A stretch of DNA of 64,000 nt from Ctena decussata (lineage: Eukaryota > Mollusca > Bivalvia > Lucinida > Lucinidae), in NCBI GenBank assembly GCA_963989385.1, contig OZ022499.1, positions 76,446,203 to 76,510,202 on the forward strand. Direction: 5' to 3'. The notes below the pieces were generated by a model, which worked only from the letters and a program-made list of their open reading frames with translations, made no database searches and had not been told where the DNA came from. The position numbers and the translations under genes were made by a program. Positions 1-11,632 of the stretch are shown here, in pieces (position 1 is the first letter of the stretch; every line of letters starts with the position of its first letter).

Positions 1-408
1 CCGTCGCGCGAAAAGGGACGAGTTGGGTGTCCAGTAGCGAAAATTAGTTTTATGTCTCAGTGATTAAGCAAATCTAAGAGGATTCGGAAAATATCAAAAA
101 GTTGGTGGTTCTTAGCCATTTTGGGTTTCAAATTGTCTGCAGAACATAGGTACCGTCATGAATCGTCACAATCGTTTTGATGACGTTGTGGTGACGTCGC
201 AAAATAAAATCGTTTAGAACTTGTAACTGATAGATAAAGTAATTGTCTGTTTTGTGTGCCGTACTTGGAAGCTTTGTTTGCTTGATAGATATTCCGAGTC
301 ATGCCATTTCGGGGACCACTTCCTGCAGGTATGACAAAGAGAGCAAACACTGCTTCAAAATAACCAAATAAGCATTTTGATGTATCATCAAGTGACATGA
401 ACATATAT

Positions 409-644
409 GCCGCGACGCGACAAAACCAAGACAGTGGCATTTGCGCGACATGAAGTCTCAGATCAGCTTGGACATCCGCCCAGTCTGATCAGAAGCTTCG
501 CTGTGCGCGTAAAGGACGGCAAAGGGTATAAGCTACCTTCATGCCGTCGGCGAAGACTCTGATCAGACTAGGCGTAAGCCCATGCTGATCTGAGTCTTCG
601 CTGGGCGCACATGCCACTTTGTTGGCTTTGTTGTATCGCGGCTC
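409..644. repeat. P-family palindromic MITE, copy 1
   Basis: P elements are about 230 bp and nearly self-complementary. They begin GAGCCGCGACACGA..AACCAACAAAGTGG, contain CAGATCAGCCTGGGCATCC and its complement, and end CCACTTTGTTGG...GCGGCTC. This copy is diverged, starting GCCGCGACGCGAC and ending TCGCGGCTC. It is nested in the 3.4-kb element. Confidence 0.75.
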
Positions 645-723
645 CATTATGTAAGCATTATCAAAACAATATAAAGCAGTGCTTCATGGGTCTGGAAGAG
701 TGTCATTCTAATTATACACTGTA

Positions 724-1003
724 AGAAATTTTTACGGTAGATTCACTGGCAACCAGCTGCCGGTCCATTTCCCGTTATTTTTACAGGCGTTTGCCTGTAA
801 GACATTTTCGGAAGTGTTTTGTTAACTGGCCGCGCTCGAAATTAACTTTGTAGTGTTGAAGGGCTATATGACAAAAACAACACCTGCATATTCTATCCTG
901 CTGTGCGTGATGGTTTCTGCATTTTTACGGGCGCCCGTAAAAATAATGGGAAAAGTACTGGCAGCTGGTTTCCAGTTACATGTAATCTACCGTAAAATCT
1001 ACG
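724..1003. repeat. Hairpin MITE with TTTTTACGGTAGATT ends
   Basis: The left arm (TTTTTACGGTAGATT...AACCAGCTGCCGGT...TTATTTTTACAGGCG, 730-795) is repeated inverted at about 928-1000 (CGCCCGTAAAAATAATGG...GGCAGCTGGTTTCC...AATCTACCGTAAAA). The loop is about 130 bp. It is nested in the 1-3426 element. Confidence 0.65.
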
Positions 1004-2885
1004 TAACTGATGGTATTTTCCTTGTTTTTGGTCCAAAAAGATTGCAATTGCTTGTTAGAACGCCTCATCGCGTTCATCCGGCGATGAGGCGGTTTTAATG
1101 GGTAGTAACCATCTATATTTTGAGATAAATTAAGTAAAATAATGCCGTGTTCACGAAACGTGTAGGACAGTCTGACAGAGCCTGGTAAATAGCATCGGCA
1201 AAAATATTCTAAATTGCACGCGTACAACATCATTTACCAGTTTTGGTTAGACACTTAATTATAATTTTCTTTTCGCGAAATCGAGTAATGCCCCACTTTT
1301 TCCTCTACAAAGTTGGGGTTTCAATGGTATCCATTACACGATCTCATTAACATGGTATTTGCATTTTTTTCTTCTTTTTTCTTTTGCATGAAATCAATCC
1401 AAATTTCAATGAAAAATGCCTGGAAAATTATAGAAATTACCGTTTTAAAGTGAAATGAGTAGCATGACGTCATTCCGCTAAAAAAATGGACCAGTTCACG
1501 CCTGCTTATTATCTCCTGAAGCACAACACCATGTTGTGAATAGAAAGTATTGAGGGGATGTCCGGTTGCGCTGGAGGGGACTAGAAATTGGGATGACACA
1601 AAGGTGAGTGAACCAGTTGAACCGAGATTTATTCTTTTCCAACGTCAAGTCTCAAAAGTCAGGAAATGTCATGAATGCACCCCTCTATTCATTCTCCTAT
1701 AGGTGTGAATCAAATTTGAAATCAGATTCTATGTTTAACAGCAGAAAGCCGTTTTGTCCGGGAGCAAGGGTAGTCGATATTATGCAGTTTTGATGGCATG
1801 CGAACAAATTGGAGATTCCTGAAGTTGCCGAGTGTAAATGATTCCATCCATCACCATAATTTAAAAGGGTTTAAGGTTAATATTCTTCACTGACCGAACT
1901 ATATTCCGTTATTATTCGTTGCCACGAAAATGGGCAATTTGTTAAATTTTGTGATTAAGGGGATCGGTTGTGCTTAAATGGATAAGTTGTGATTGAGTGG
2001 AGTGTTCAATATTGGTTTAGTGTTTGTCTCCTTTGAGTCATAGTATGTTTCTTAAGCAAGGTGAGGCTTGGCAGGCAGGTGCTCTGGTAACTAGGATTTG
2101 GTAGATCGGGCGATGTGTGTAACTTCGGTAGTTAGACTTACTTAACTCACATATCTTCTCTACTCTACTTTTCCCTGCTCTACTCTCTTTTACTCTAGGC
2201 GGACAGTGCAGTGCATCACAATGCCGTACAGTAAGTTGTAAGGTTAGTAAAGTATTACATGTATTAATTTCAGTACTGTACATTGTTCCTCCCTCCAAGA
2301 GGAAATCCGAGTAGACCAGGCATCGCCGCCACGGGAAAGTAACAGAAAGCCATAAATGTGGAGCCACCTAAGTTGTGTCCCTTTACATGAAGTAAACCAA
2401 GTTTTAAGTGATGGCAGAAACAGACGCGTAAAATATTATGGCCATCCTAAACTCGTACAAATAATGTTGTTCAGGTCATATAATTATGCAGGATTAGGAT
2501 TTCTAATAGTTCGAATATAGTGATAAAAAGTAAGGAAAAAAAAAATAAAGAAAACTTGAAATTCGAACTTACACGGGACAACTCTCATATCAACAACCCA
2601 GCAGACGAAATCGCTCGGCTATCTTACCACGTAACACAATGGGCAGACATTTAGGACATATAGCTACGAACACACTGTACAGTTTTCCTTTTTTATGATA
2701 TTTTCTCTCCCCCCCCCATCGCCCCATCCATCCCCCACCCCATACGTGCAACAGATTGATTAAGTTAGCTGTACGTACACAATTGTTATTTATCTTTAAA
2801 AAGCTCCTCAAATTATAATACTTTTCGGACAAGTCAGCAGATTTCGAGGGCAATTTCATTCAACAGTATCAAATAAGATCAAAAA

Positions 2886-3095
2886 TTATTTTATGAATCG
2901 CTTAGCTTTTACAGACTGGCAGCCACATCCCGTTTTGAAAAACTCGGACACATCTTTAACATATTCAATGTCTTCTCGTCTCTCAACAGTCCTAAATGAC
3001 CCCTCGACTTCATCGCCGCCAGAATCACTGTCCAAATCACTACGTTGGCTTCTTAAGTGATCACTTCTTGAGGTGGGATAGCAAATGTTATTCAC
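2886..3095 (-). pseudogene. Possible transposase N-terminal fragment
   Basis: A 69-residue minus-strand frame: Ser/Arg/Asp-rich, then an acidic stretch (DLDSDSGGDEVEG), ending near DVSEFFKTGCGCQSVKAKRF. The FxxxGCGC motif resembles the start of large animal transposon-encoded proteins (recollection, not checked). It lies inside the TIR element at 1-3426, and nothing downstream continues it. It could be chance. Confidence 0.2.
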
Positions 3096-3426
3096 ATCAG
3101 TAACTACATCTTGGGTCTCTTCATCAACATCTACTAAGCTTAGAAAACAAGTATCGGAAGGGAAATCTTAGACTGAAGTTGTTGTTCGACTCATATTTTC
3201 GCGGCATCAAAACTGAAATACACTTCCAAGGGACGCAACTTTATTTACGTCAAATATTTGACAGGCTGGCGGGAATAAAAGCCCCAAAAATAAAGCCTGA
3301 AATGATTGACAAAATGCTAGCACCTGTATATCGCGCGACTGAAATTTATAAAATCATGACGTCAACGTCAAACGTAATTTCTTGAAACAACGTCAACCAC
3401 CCAAATCGTCCCTTTTCGCGCGACGG

Positions 3427-4605
3427 GTCACATATAGTTATTGTCTCATATGATGATTCAATTTATCTAAAGTAGAATTTAATAAATACGCTTACTTTTT
3501 TTCATATGACAAAACAAAAGATTGGCTTGGAATGAGATTTCAGAATGAGTTAAATACGTAAACGTAAGATTCCATTATTTGTTTATTTGCGATGACTTCC
3601 TTTAATTGTTATTTCATTGTAACTATTTTTAGCTTGGCAAATACGAAACACCCTTTTCACACCATACATTGTCAACCCCATCTTCACTCTACGTATATAA
3701 ATGTACTTATTAACAATAGGAACTGGCTGCTTTCTGATGTCACTTATAACTTCATGTTCATTTGCATGATGGTATATCAATTCTTATAAGTTGAGACGAA
3801 GTCTGCCAGGTCAAAACTTTATCCCCTTTTTGCAGTACGAAAACCGCCTTTTATCAATCAATATTTGCCGTAATTTTTTTTTTCATGCGTTGAACTGCTG
3901 ATTTAGCAGTGTTATATGTTTTGACTTATTTTTACACTTTGCTTAATGCTTATCTACTCCATCCTCACTCATCGAGTTGTCCTTTTCTGTGATACTTTTG
4001 AATAAATTCTGAATATTAGCAGATTAAATGCGTATCTACTTCATCCTCACTCATCGGGCAGTCCTTTCCTGTGACACTTTTTGATGATTTCTGAGTATTA
4101 TCAGAATTTTTCCTTTCTTTTCCTCCTCTTTCCGTCCTACCAACTCTATAAATTCCTCCTTCAGATCTTTTTTCCTGAATTTTTCTTCATTTGATAGTTT
4201 ACTTTTTTCACATTAATATTTTCATATAGTTATTGTCTCCTATGATGATTCAGTTTACCTAAAGTAGAATTTGATAAATACTGTTACTTTTTTCATATTT
4301 AAAAACAAAAAATTGGCTTAGAATGGGTTTGATACGTAAACGTAAGATTCGATTATTTGTTTATTTGCGATGACTTCCTTTACTAATTTTTTCATTGCAA
4401 CATTTTTTAGCTTGGCAAATACGAAACACCCTTTTCGCACCATACTTTGTCAATCCCATCTTCACTCTACGTATGTGAATCTACTTCATCCTCACTCATC
4501 GAGTAGTCATTTTTTTCTGTGATACCTTTAAGAACTTCTGAGTAATAACAGATTAAATGCTTATCTACTTCATCCTCACTCATCGAAAACCTTTTCTACA
4601 TTTTT
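3427..4605. repeat. Composite host repeat array, segment 1
   Basis: A T-rich, non-coding unit beginning about CATATAGTTATTGTCTCxTATG, through GTAGAATTTAATAAATACGGTTAC, TTGGCTTAGAATGGG, GATACGTAAACGTAAGATTC and TTTGCGATGACTTCCTTTA, to copies of CTACTTCATCCTCACTCATCGAG. It appears twice here (3430-4010 and 4222-4600) and again after each large insertion down to about 22500, so the insertions split one repeat array. Confidence 0.7.
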
Positions 4606-4921
4606 AGCTCACCTTCACTTCACAAGGTGAGCTTATAGTATAGGCTTGGTCCGTCGTACGTCGTCCGTTCACACTTTTAAGCATTTATATCTGCTAAAGT
4701 AGCAGGCCAATCTTGATCAAATTTTATGTGTAGCATGGTTGTGGTGGGGGATTGATTGCATACAGTTTTGGGACAGATTGGTTTAAAACTGTGGTTATCA
4801 TGACAACAAAAAGGTCCCATAGACCTATAATGGGGTAAATGTTGTCCGGGCCCTAGCTTTTTCATTTTTGATCGCAACTTCGTGTAACTTGCAGATATCC
4901 AGGACAGCCAAAACATCTCCA

Positions 4922-7900
4922 ACTGGAGCTTAAATCTTCAAGGCGCGCTAAGTAGTGTACTCGGTTACCTGTTACCTGGAGCAAGTATTAATGTGAATGC
5001 AGTTATTTCCCTTAGACCCGCGAAGCGATAGGTATAAATCGATATTAGGAATGTCATATCGCTGTCCATATACCCGGATCTGTACAGGTGTTGAACTTCT
5101 CTGAAGCCGGTTTTTTGTCATCACTGTGTTTATATTTTTTAAACAATATGTTTTTTCTTTTTCTCAGATCAAATCAATTAACTTTTCTCACTTGCTCACT
5201 TTTGTTGTAATAAGTCTCTTTTTCCCACATACTGAGGTCAATTTCGTAAGGATTGGCGAGAAAAATAGATCTGATTATTGGTCGTTTTAGTTTCTGACAA
5301 CAAAAACAAAAAATAATAATACTTATAATAAATTATGATAGTTCGATCCCTCTTTGACGGTCCCAGCTTTATGGAAAGATTAAGCCTTTTACAGATACCC
5401 ATTCACCCACTTTTTTTTTTTTTTTTTTTTTTCGTTTATTTTTTTTTTTTTTTTGCCCAGCCCATTGGGGCTTGCGAAATATATATTGGCTGCCTGATGC
5501 TTCTGCGGCAGCGGCCGCTAGACCTGAGTGTCATTTATCGCAGGCCGAGTTATTATAGTAGTCCTACAAATTCAGAGTCATTATCTCGACATGACTAAAA
5601 TATTATTTTCTGGGACGTTAAACCATAACTCAACAGCAGCCACAACTTTTTTCTTAAAAAAATCATCAGAAGACGATCTTTAATACATATCGGATTATCC
5701 ATTTCTGACTTTCATTGCCGTTAGCGAGTGTTAATTTTGAAATTGCATTGTTTTGACAAGACATGTGACCGAATTTCACACCTTCAGACAGATAGCGTGT
5801 CGACAACAGCGGCTCAGTAGGCTTCTCAGTCGATGACTTTAGCAAACAATTAAATGAGCCGTGACATGACAAAACACAACTGCATGTGCGCCCAGCGAAG
5901 ACTCAGATCAGCCTGGGCATCCGCCTAATCTGGTCAGAGGTTCAATATAGGCATGGAAGTAGCTCAGAGTATTAGCTACCCTTTAATCGTACAGCAAAGA
6001 CTGGGTGGCTGCTTAGGCTGATCTGCGTCTTCGCTGGGTGCACATTCCACTTTGCTGGTTTATCGAATCGCGGCTCGTATGAGGAAAATTATGAAACATG
6101 ACCAGAAAAGAAGTGGCCCGGCCTTGGCCGGACCAGCCAGACCGCTGACTAGTGCCTGCATCTTCGTATATCTAACTGTTTTTAATTGTAACTAAATTTA
6201 ATCACAACATGAGAACAGCTTGCCAATTTTAAATGGTTTGCGCACAAGCACAGCCTGGTTTGATCACACATGTTTAAAATATTTTGATCAGATATTCGGA
6301 TCAGTTCGGTTTGTGCAGAAACGGGTGAGGTTATACAAACTAATACTAAAATTGACGAAAACAAAAATTATTAACTGATCATAGACTCAGACCAGTGTTT
6401 CGCAAGTGCATAAGGTGGTCTGAGTCAGTTTGCATATTGTTCAATCTACATTGTATATTGTTTAAACTTTAAACAATATAGATTGATCAATATGCAAAAT
6501 GACTAAATATATGTTGTAAATCATGCCCGAACTGTGAATAACTAATTCCATAAATTGAATGTTGCAGCTTTATATTTCTTAGCATTTATCTTTGGTTATT
6601 TCACGATGAGTTCATTTCAAACTATCACTATAACTGATAGGAGGTAATATCGGATTTTATGATCGATAATCGATTAATGCACGCTAAATAAACATGTTAC
6701 TTATACTGTATACATAGCGTATTATCAACGTATTCCGATCAGCTTGCGCAAACTGTTCAGACACTGTTTGGTCTTATCATTTTGCACATATCAGGCTTAT
6801 TATCTTAAGTACTCATTTCAGCAGAAATACAAAAATAGCACAAACATTTTATCTTTAAATAATCCTTTCTAGCTTCACTTAAAATAGTCATATATTAAAG
6901 GGACAAAAATTCATTATGAACAGAAATATTACTAATAAAGTGAAACAAACAAAAAAAAATTCTATAGCCTTGCAAGAAAACTGTTTCATAGCATTTTTTC
7001 CTTAGCTATGCGTACTATGCTATAGTAAGCGTTCCTTACACAAAGTTACGAGGAAATCTTCATCATGATTTAGATTTTTACAGTCATCAGTTTTTCGACA
7101 ATACTGTAATACCTAAAGAGAGCAATACAGTGTATGTCTCTCCATGTCTCCTAATAATAAATGAGCAAATCTGCCTGGTAGCTAGTCAATAAAAATACGA
7201 TTCTGTGGCTTCTTAGATCCTACCCTGAGATAGACAAAACATATTTCGGTTTCTTTGATAAATACGCCCCACCAAATTCGAATAAATTTCCATCAAAACT
7301 GTTAGCACAAACACTAGAAATTATATAATAACTAATAGATTAAATTAACTTTACCATAAGATATGTAATTATTTGTTTTCATAGTTGATTTTTTAGCGTA
7401 TTAAGAATTAAAAAAAAAATAACTACAATTTGTCGATTAATCTTTTTTTTTTGCACGTTTGATTGTCACGTTTCAGAGTTTATTGACTTCTTTCTCTTTG
7501 TTCTTTTATTGCGTTCTTCTTTCTTTCTTCATCAGACTATATAAATATTGTTCCTTTCTTAATTACATGTAGATCATAAAAAGCACACATGAAATATATA
7601 AACAAAACACGAATAGCAATAAAGAATGTGGTGTTAGCCTTTACGCAATATAGGTTGATGTGGACTTAAACTTTGAGACATAATTTTGAGCGAGGTTTTA
7701 TCGAAACACGACTTTTTGTATGTTTAGAGATCAATGGAAGATACTTATAGTGTACTTATTTCATAATGAATTACATCAATGTAAACCTTATGAAAATCTC
7801 TCGATGGTGATAACTTATAAAAGTTTGATAGAAAATTCGATCATTTTCAAATTTTAGGCTGAACATAGCTTCTTGGGCATTTTCGACATGATTCGTATAT

Positions 7901-8185
7901 AAATTCAAGTGATTGAAGCTTCAAACTTCAAAAGCCGATGGAAGAATCAAAACATGAAGTTATTTTATATATTTTTACACCATATTAACGGACAAAGACT
8001 GAAGTTTATGCTCATAACTTATAAAAAATTGTCGTACTATCATATATGTATTTAATTTAACATTTTACATTATATTCCAATGTAATTGCATATAGCACTG
8101 GACAGAATTTCAACAGGTAAGCTCTCGGACAAACCCGTAAGTCGCTATCGGTAATTTCCGCCGTATTGAAGCATAAAGTTCCCTA
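4922..8185. other. Unrelated insert inside E1
   Basis: Array B breaks at about 4918 (AACATCTCC) and resumes at about 8190 (GACCAGTTCAGATTTGGGCC). The 3.3 kb between is different sequence. It holds poly-T tracts (5408-5454), a possible SINE tail (GGGACGTTAAACCATAACTC, about 5613), a P-family copy, a 65-bp hairpin (6431-6495) and AT-rich DNA from 6500 to 8100 in which I see nothing else. I could not find clean terminal repeats. Confidence 0.5.
5856..6076. repeat. P-family palindromic MITE, copy 2
   Basis: Starts GAGCCGTGACATGACAAAAC, has CAGATCAGCCTGGGCATCC on the left, and ends CCACTTTGCTGG...TCGCGGCTC. The central part (GGTTCAATATAGGC) differs from the consensus. Confidence 0.8.
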
Positions 8186-10636
8186 TGGGACCAGTTCAGA
8201 TTTGGGCCAGGTTGGACGATTCTTTACAGACTTACTTGCCCTTGAGCCATTAAATATTTTCCCATAGACTTATCATGGGGAAAATGTTGTCCGGGTCTAG
8301 CTTCATCATTTTTGATCACAACTTCTTGCAACTTGCAGGTATGCAGAACAGCCAAAACATCTCGGACCAGTTCGAATTTGAGCCAGGTTGAATCATTTTT
8401 TTCAGAGTTACTTGCACTTGAGCGATAAAATATATAATGGGGAAAATGTTGTCCGGGCCCTAGCTTTTGATCGCAACTTCTTGTAACTTGCAGGTATCCA
8501 GGACAGTTAAAACATCTCGGACCAGTTTGAATTTGGGCCAGGTTGGATCATTGTTTTCAGAGTTACTTGCCCTTGAGCGATAGAATATTTTCCGATAGAC
8601 TTATAATGAGGAAAATGTTGTCCGGGCCCTAGGTTCTTCATTTTTGATCACAAGTTCTTGATACGTGCAGGTAATCAGGACAGCTCAAACATCTCGGACC
8701 AGTTCGAATTCGAGTCAGGTTGTATTATTCTTTTTAGAGTTACTTGCCCTTGAGCGATGAAATATATAATGGGGAAAATGTTGTCCGGGCCCTAGCTTCT
8801 TCATTTTTGATCGCAACTTCTTGTAACTTGCAGGTATTTAGGACAGTCAAAACATCTCGGACCAGTTCGAATTTGGGCCAGGTTGGATCATTCTTTTCAG
8901 AGTTACTTGCCCTTGAGCGATAAAATATTTTCCCATAGACTAATAATGGGGAAAATATTGTCCGGGCTCTAGCTTCTTCATTTTTGGTCGCAACTTCTTG
9001 TGAGTTGCTGATATTGAGGACAGCCAAAACATCTTGGACTAGTTTGAAATTTAGCCAGGTCGGATTATTCTTTTCAGAGTTACTTGCCCTTGAGCGATCA
9101 AATATTTTCCCATAGATTTTGTCATCGCTCTAGCGCCTTCATTTGTGGACAAAATTCAATTTAATTTCACACAAGTGATTAGTATGACAATATCTTGGAC
9201 AAGTTCGCGTTTCAGCATTCTTTGGTCAAGGTCAAGGTCACAGAAGCTAGATTTAGATAAACTTTGTCATCACTCTAGCACCTTCATTTATGGACCGATT
9301 TTGATTAAAACTTATCACAAATGTTTAGTATCACAATATCTTGAATAAGTTTGCAATTCAGCATCCTTAGGTCAATGTCACAGTGGCTATTTTTAGAAAA
9401 AAAAACTTTGTCATCGCTCAAGCAACTTCATTTGTGGACCGAACTCAATTTAATTTCACACAAGTGATTAGTATGGCAATATCTTGGACAAGTTTGCTTT
9501 TCAGCGTTCTGGAGTCAAGGTCACAGTGGCTATTTTAAGAAAACATTGTCATCCCTCTAGCGCCTTCATTTATGGACTGTTTTGATTAAATCTTCACACA
9601 AATGTTTAGTATGACAATATCTTGAACAAGCTCGGATTTCAGTGTCCTAAGGTCAATGTCAAGGTCACAGTGGCTATTTTTAGAAAAACTTTGTCATCGC
9701 TCTAGTGCCTTCATATATGGACCAATTTCGATTTAACTTCACACATGATAAGTATGGCAATGCCTTGGGCAAGTTTGCAATTCAGCGTTCTGGGTCAAGG
9801 TCACAGTGGCTATTTTTGGAAAAACATTGTCATCGCTCTAGCGCCTTCATTTACGGACCGATTTTGATGTAACTTCACACAAATGTTTAGTATGACAGTA
9901 TCATGAACAAGTTTGCGTTTCAGCATTCTAAGGTCAAGGTCACAGTTGCTATTTTTAGAAAAACTTTGTCATCGCTCTGGCGACTTCATTTATGGACCGA
10001 TTTTGATTTAACTTCTCACAAATGTTAAAAAAACCTTGAGAACTCTCTAGAGGGCACAGTTTTGATCCAATCTTTGTTCAGAATGTTTATTTTATGTAAT
10101 TTATGACAAGGTGCTCTAGTGACCTCCTTTATTAACCAGTTTTGTTACCAGTATAACACTACAGCTGTATTGGATTTGTTTGACGTCAAAATCTGCACTC
10201 TTCTAATACCATTGGTTTAAGGTTTGTAAGAAATGAGTGAAGTGACAAAATGTGTCTGTTGACAGAAGGAGCTCATGTGAGCTACAGGACCATTGGTCCT
10301 CTTGTTACCATGTATTGCTTCCATGTTAATAATGCAAAGTTATTTTTATAAAGTGCCGTACCTTTCAGTTCTGTTTATATTTTAAGTAAGATGAACCTTC
10401 ATGACGCAAATGACCCACTGGGTTGACGCGTCGTTAAATTTTAAATCATCATCACCATCATCATCATCATCATCATCATCATCACTCATCGAGTAGTCCC
10501 TTTTTGTGATACTGTTTAACAACTTCTGAGTAATATAAGACTTTTTTCCATTCTTTTCCTCCTCTTTCCTTCTTACCAACCCTATAAATTCCTGCTTCAG
10601 ATCTTTTTTTCTGATTTTTCTTCATTTGATAGTCTA

Positions 10637-10826
10637 CTTTTTTCAAATATTGTTGACATTTATATTTTCAGATAATTATCGTCTCCTATGAAGAGGGGGG
10701 GGGGGGGGTTGTTGGGTGTAGCGATGGTGCTGTTTTTTTCAAATATTGTTGACATTTATATTTTCAGATAATTATCGTCTCCTATGAAGAGGGGGGGGGG
10801 GTTGTTGGGTGTAGCGATGGTGCTGT
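10637..10826. repeat. 96-bp tandem duplication with G runs
   Basis: TCAAATATTGTTGACATTTA...GAAGAGGGGG..TTGTTGGGTGTAGCGATGGTG occurs twice in a row, 96 bp apart (10644 and 10740). The duplicated block joins host array to the first bases of a SINE, so it arose after that insertion. The G runs differ in length. Confidence 0.8.
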
Positions 10827-11031
10827 ACGTAACTTACAGTGCCGGGGCGTCCTACTAAATTGGGACGTTGTAGGGCAAGGGCCTACTGTGTTTGCAGTAG
10901 GTGCGGGTGGGGTTCGGACATTTTTTCTGTCGTCTATCATATCTGTCCTTTCTCCCTCTTTGGGAGACGGCCCGATATAGACTGAAATATTGTCAAAAAG
11001 GGCCGTTAAGCCCAAAACAATCAATCAATCA
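10791..11031 (+). mobile_element. SINE, family B, copy 1
   Basis: Nearly the same as 61601-61843: GCGATGGTGCTG, CAGTGCCGGGGCGTCCTACT, GGGCAAGGGCCTACTGTG, TTTGGGAGACGGCCCGATAT, AGACTGAAATA and a CCCAAAACAATCAATCAATC tail. The second copy has a clear target duplication, which supports retroposition. I do not recognise the head. Confidence 0.75.
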
Positions 11032-11275
11032 AACCTATGAAGAGTCAATTTATCTCAAGTAGAATTATAAATACGGTTAATTTTTTCATATTACAAAACA
11101 AATTACTTTTTATTAACATCTAAGTAAAAAAATATCACAGAAAAGCACTACTCGTTGAGGGGGGATGAAGTAAAAAAGCATTTAATCTGCTAATATTCAG
11201 AGGTTATCAAAAAGTATAACAGAAAAGGACTACTCCATGAGTGAGGATGAAGTAGATAAGCATTTAATCTGCTAA

Positions 11276-11490
11276 TGATTGATTTGATTGATTTGATGCT
11301 TAACGTCCACGGTAAACAACTATGGTCATGTCGGGATGGTCAGTTAACCTAACCACACTATTCCTGGGCAGGCTTAGACCTCCTAAGCGGTTAACCAATA
11401 CTAAGTGCACATACTTTCGCCAGTAACTGACAACTGGCCTTTTCGTTTCTCCTTCCACTGAATCAAGAAGGGCAGTTGTCAGTTAAAATA
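11276..11490 (-). mobile_element. SINE, family A, rearranged copy
   Basis: Reads in reverse the tail of the SINE at 54704-54965 (TGATGCTTAACGTCCACGGT, ATGGTCATGTCGGGATGGTC, CCTAACCACACTATTCCTGG) as far as CAGTAACTGACAACTG. It then switches to plus orientation (TTTCTCCTTCCACTGAATC, AAGAAGGGCAGTTGTCAG). The copy is folded back on itself at the GACAACTG/CAGTTGTC inverted repeat. Confidence 0.6.
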
Positions 11491-11632
11491 ACCTCTGAGT
11501 ATTATAAGATTTTTTCCATTCTTTTTCTCCTCTTTCCTTCTTACAAACCCTATAAATTCCTGCTTCAGATCTTTTTGAATTATTCTTCATTTTCTTATCT
11601 CAAATAGAATATAATAAATACGGTTACTTTTT

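Larger units (their letters stand above)
1..3426. mobile_element. DNA transposon with TIRs, left end at window edge
   Basis: The first 21 bases (CCGTCGCGCGAAAAGGGACG...) recur exactly inverted at 3406-3426. The match extends to about 29 bp with one mismatch (1-29 against 3398-3426). The right flank continues into a repeat unit (CATATAGTTATTGTC) seen intact at 4222, which locates the insertion edge. The left target duplication lies outside the window, so the element could start earlier. It holds two nested hairpin elements and no intact transposase. Confidence 0.75.
4606..10306 (+). mobile_element. HINE-like element E1
   Basis: The 5' end is AGCTCACCTTCACTTC..AAGGTGAGCTTATAGTATAGG followed by GTCCGTCG runs. 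The 3' end is GTGAGCTACAGGACCATTGGTCCTCTTGTT (10278-10306), a hairpin then CTTGTT. The core is two tandem arrays. Array B (8185-9115) is built on TGGGGAAAATGTTGTCCGGG and array A (9120-10030) on GTCAAGGTCACAGTGGC. Subterminal inverted repeats, tandem cores and a 3' hairpin are the structural marks of non-autonomous Helentrons. No Rep/helicase was seen. Confidence 0.7.
10307..11632. repeat. Composite host repeat array, segment 2
   Basis: The host array resumes with TCATCGAGTAGTCCC, TTCCTCCTCTTTCCTTCTTACC, CAGATCTTTTTTTCTGA and GTAGAAT..ATAAATACGGTTA. It also has an (ATC)n microsatellite at 10446-10490, a tandem duplication and two SINE-type insertions, listed separately. Confidence 0.65.
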
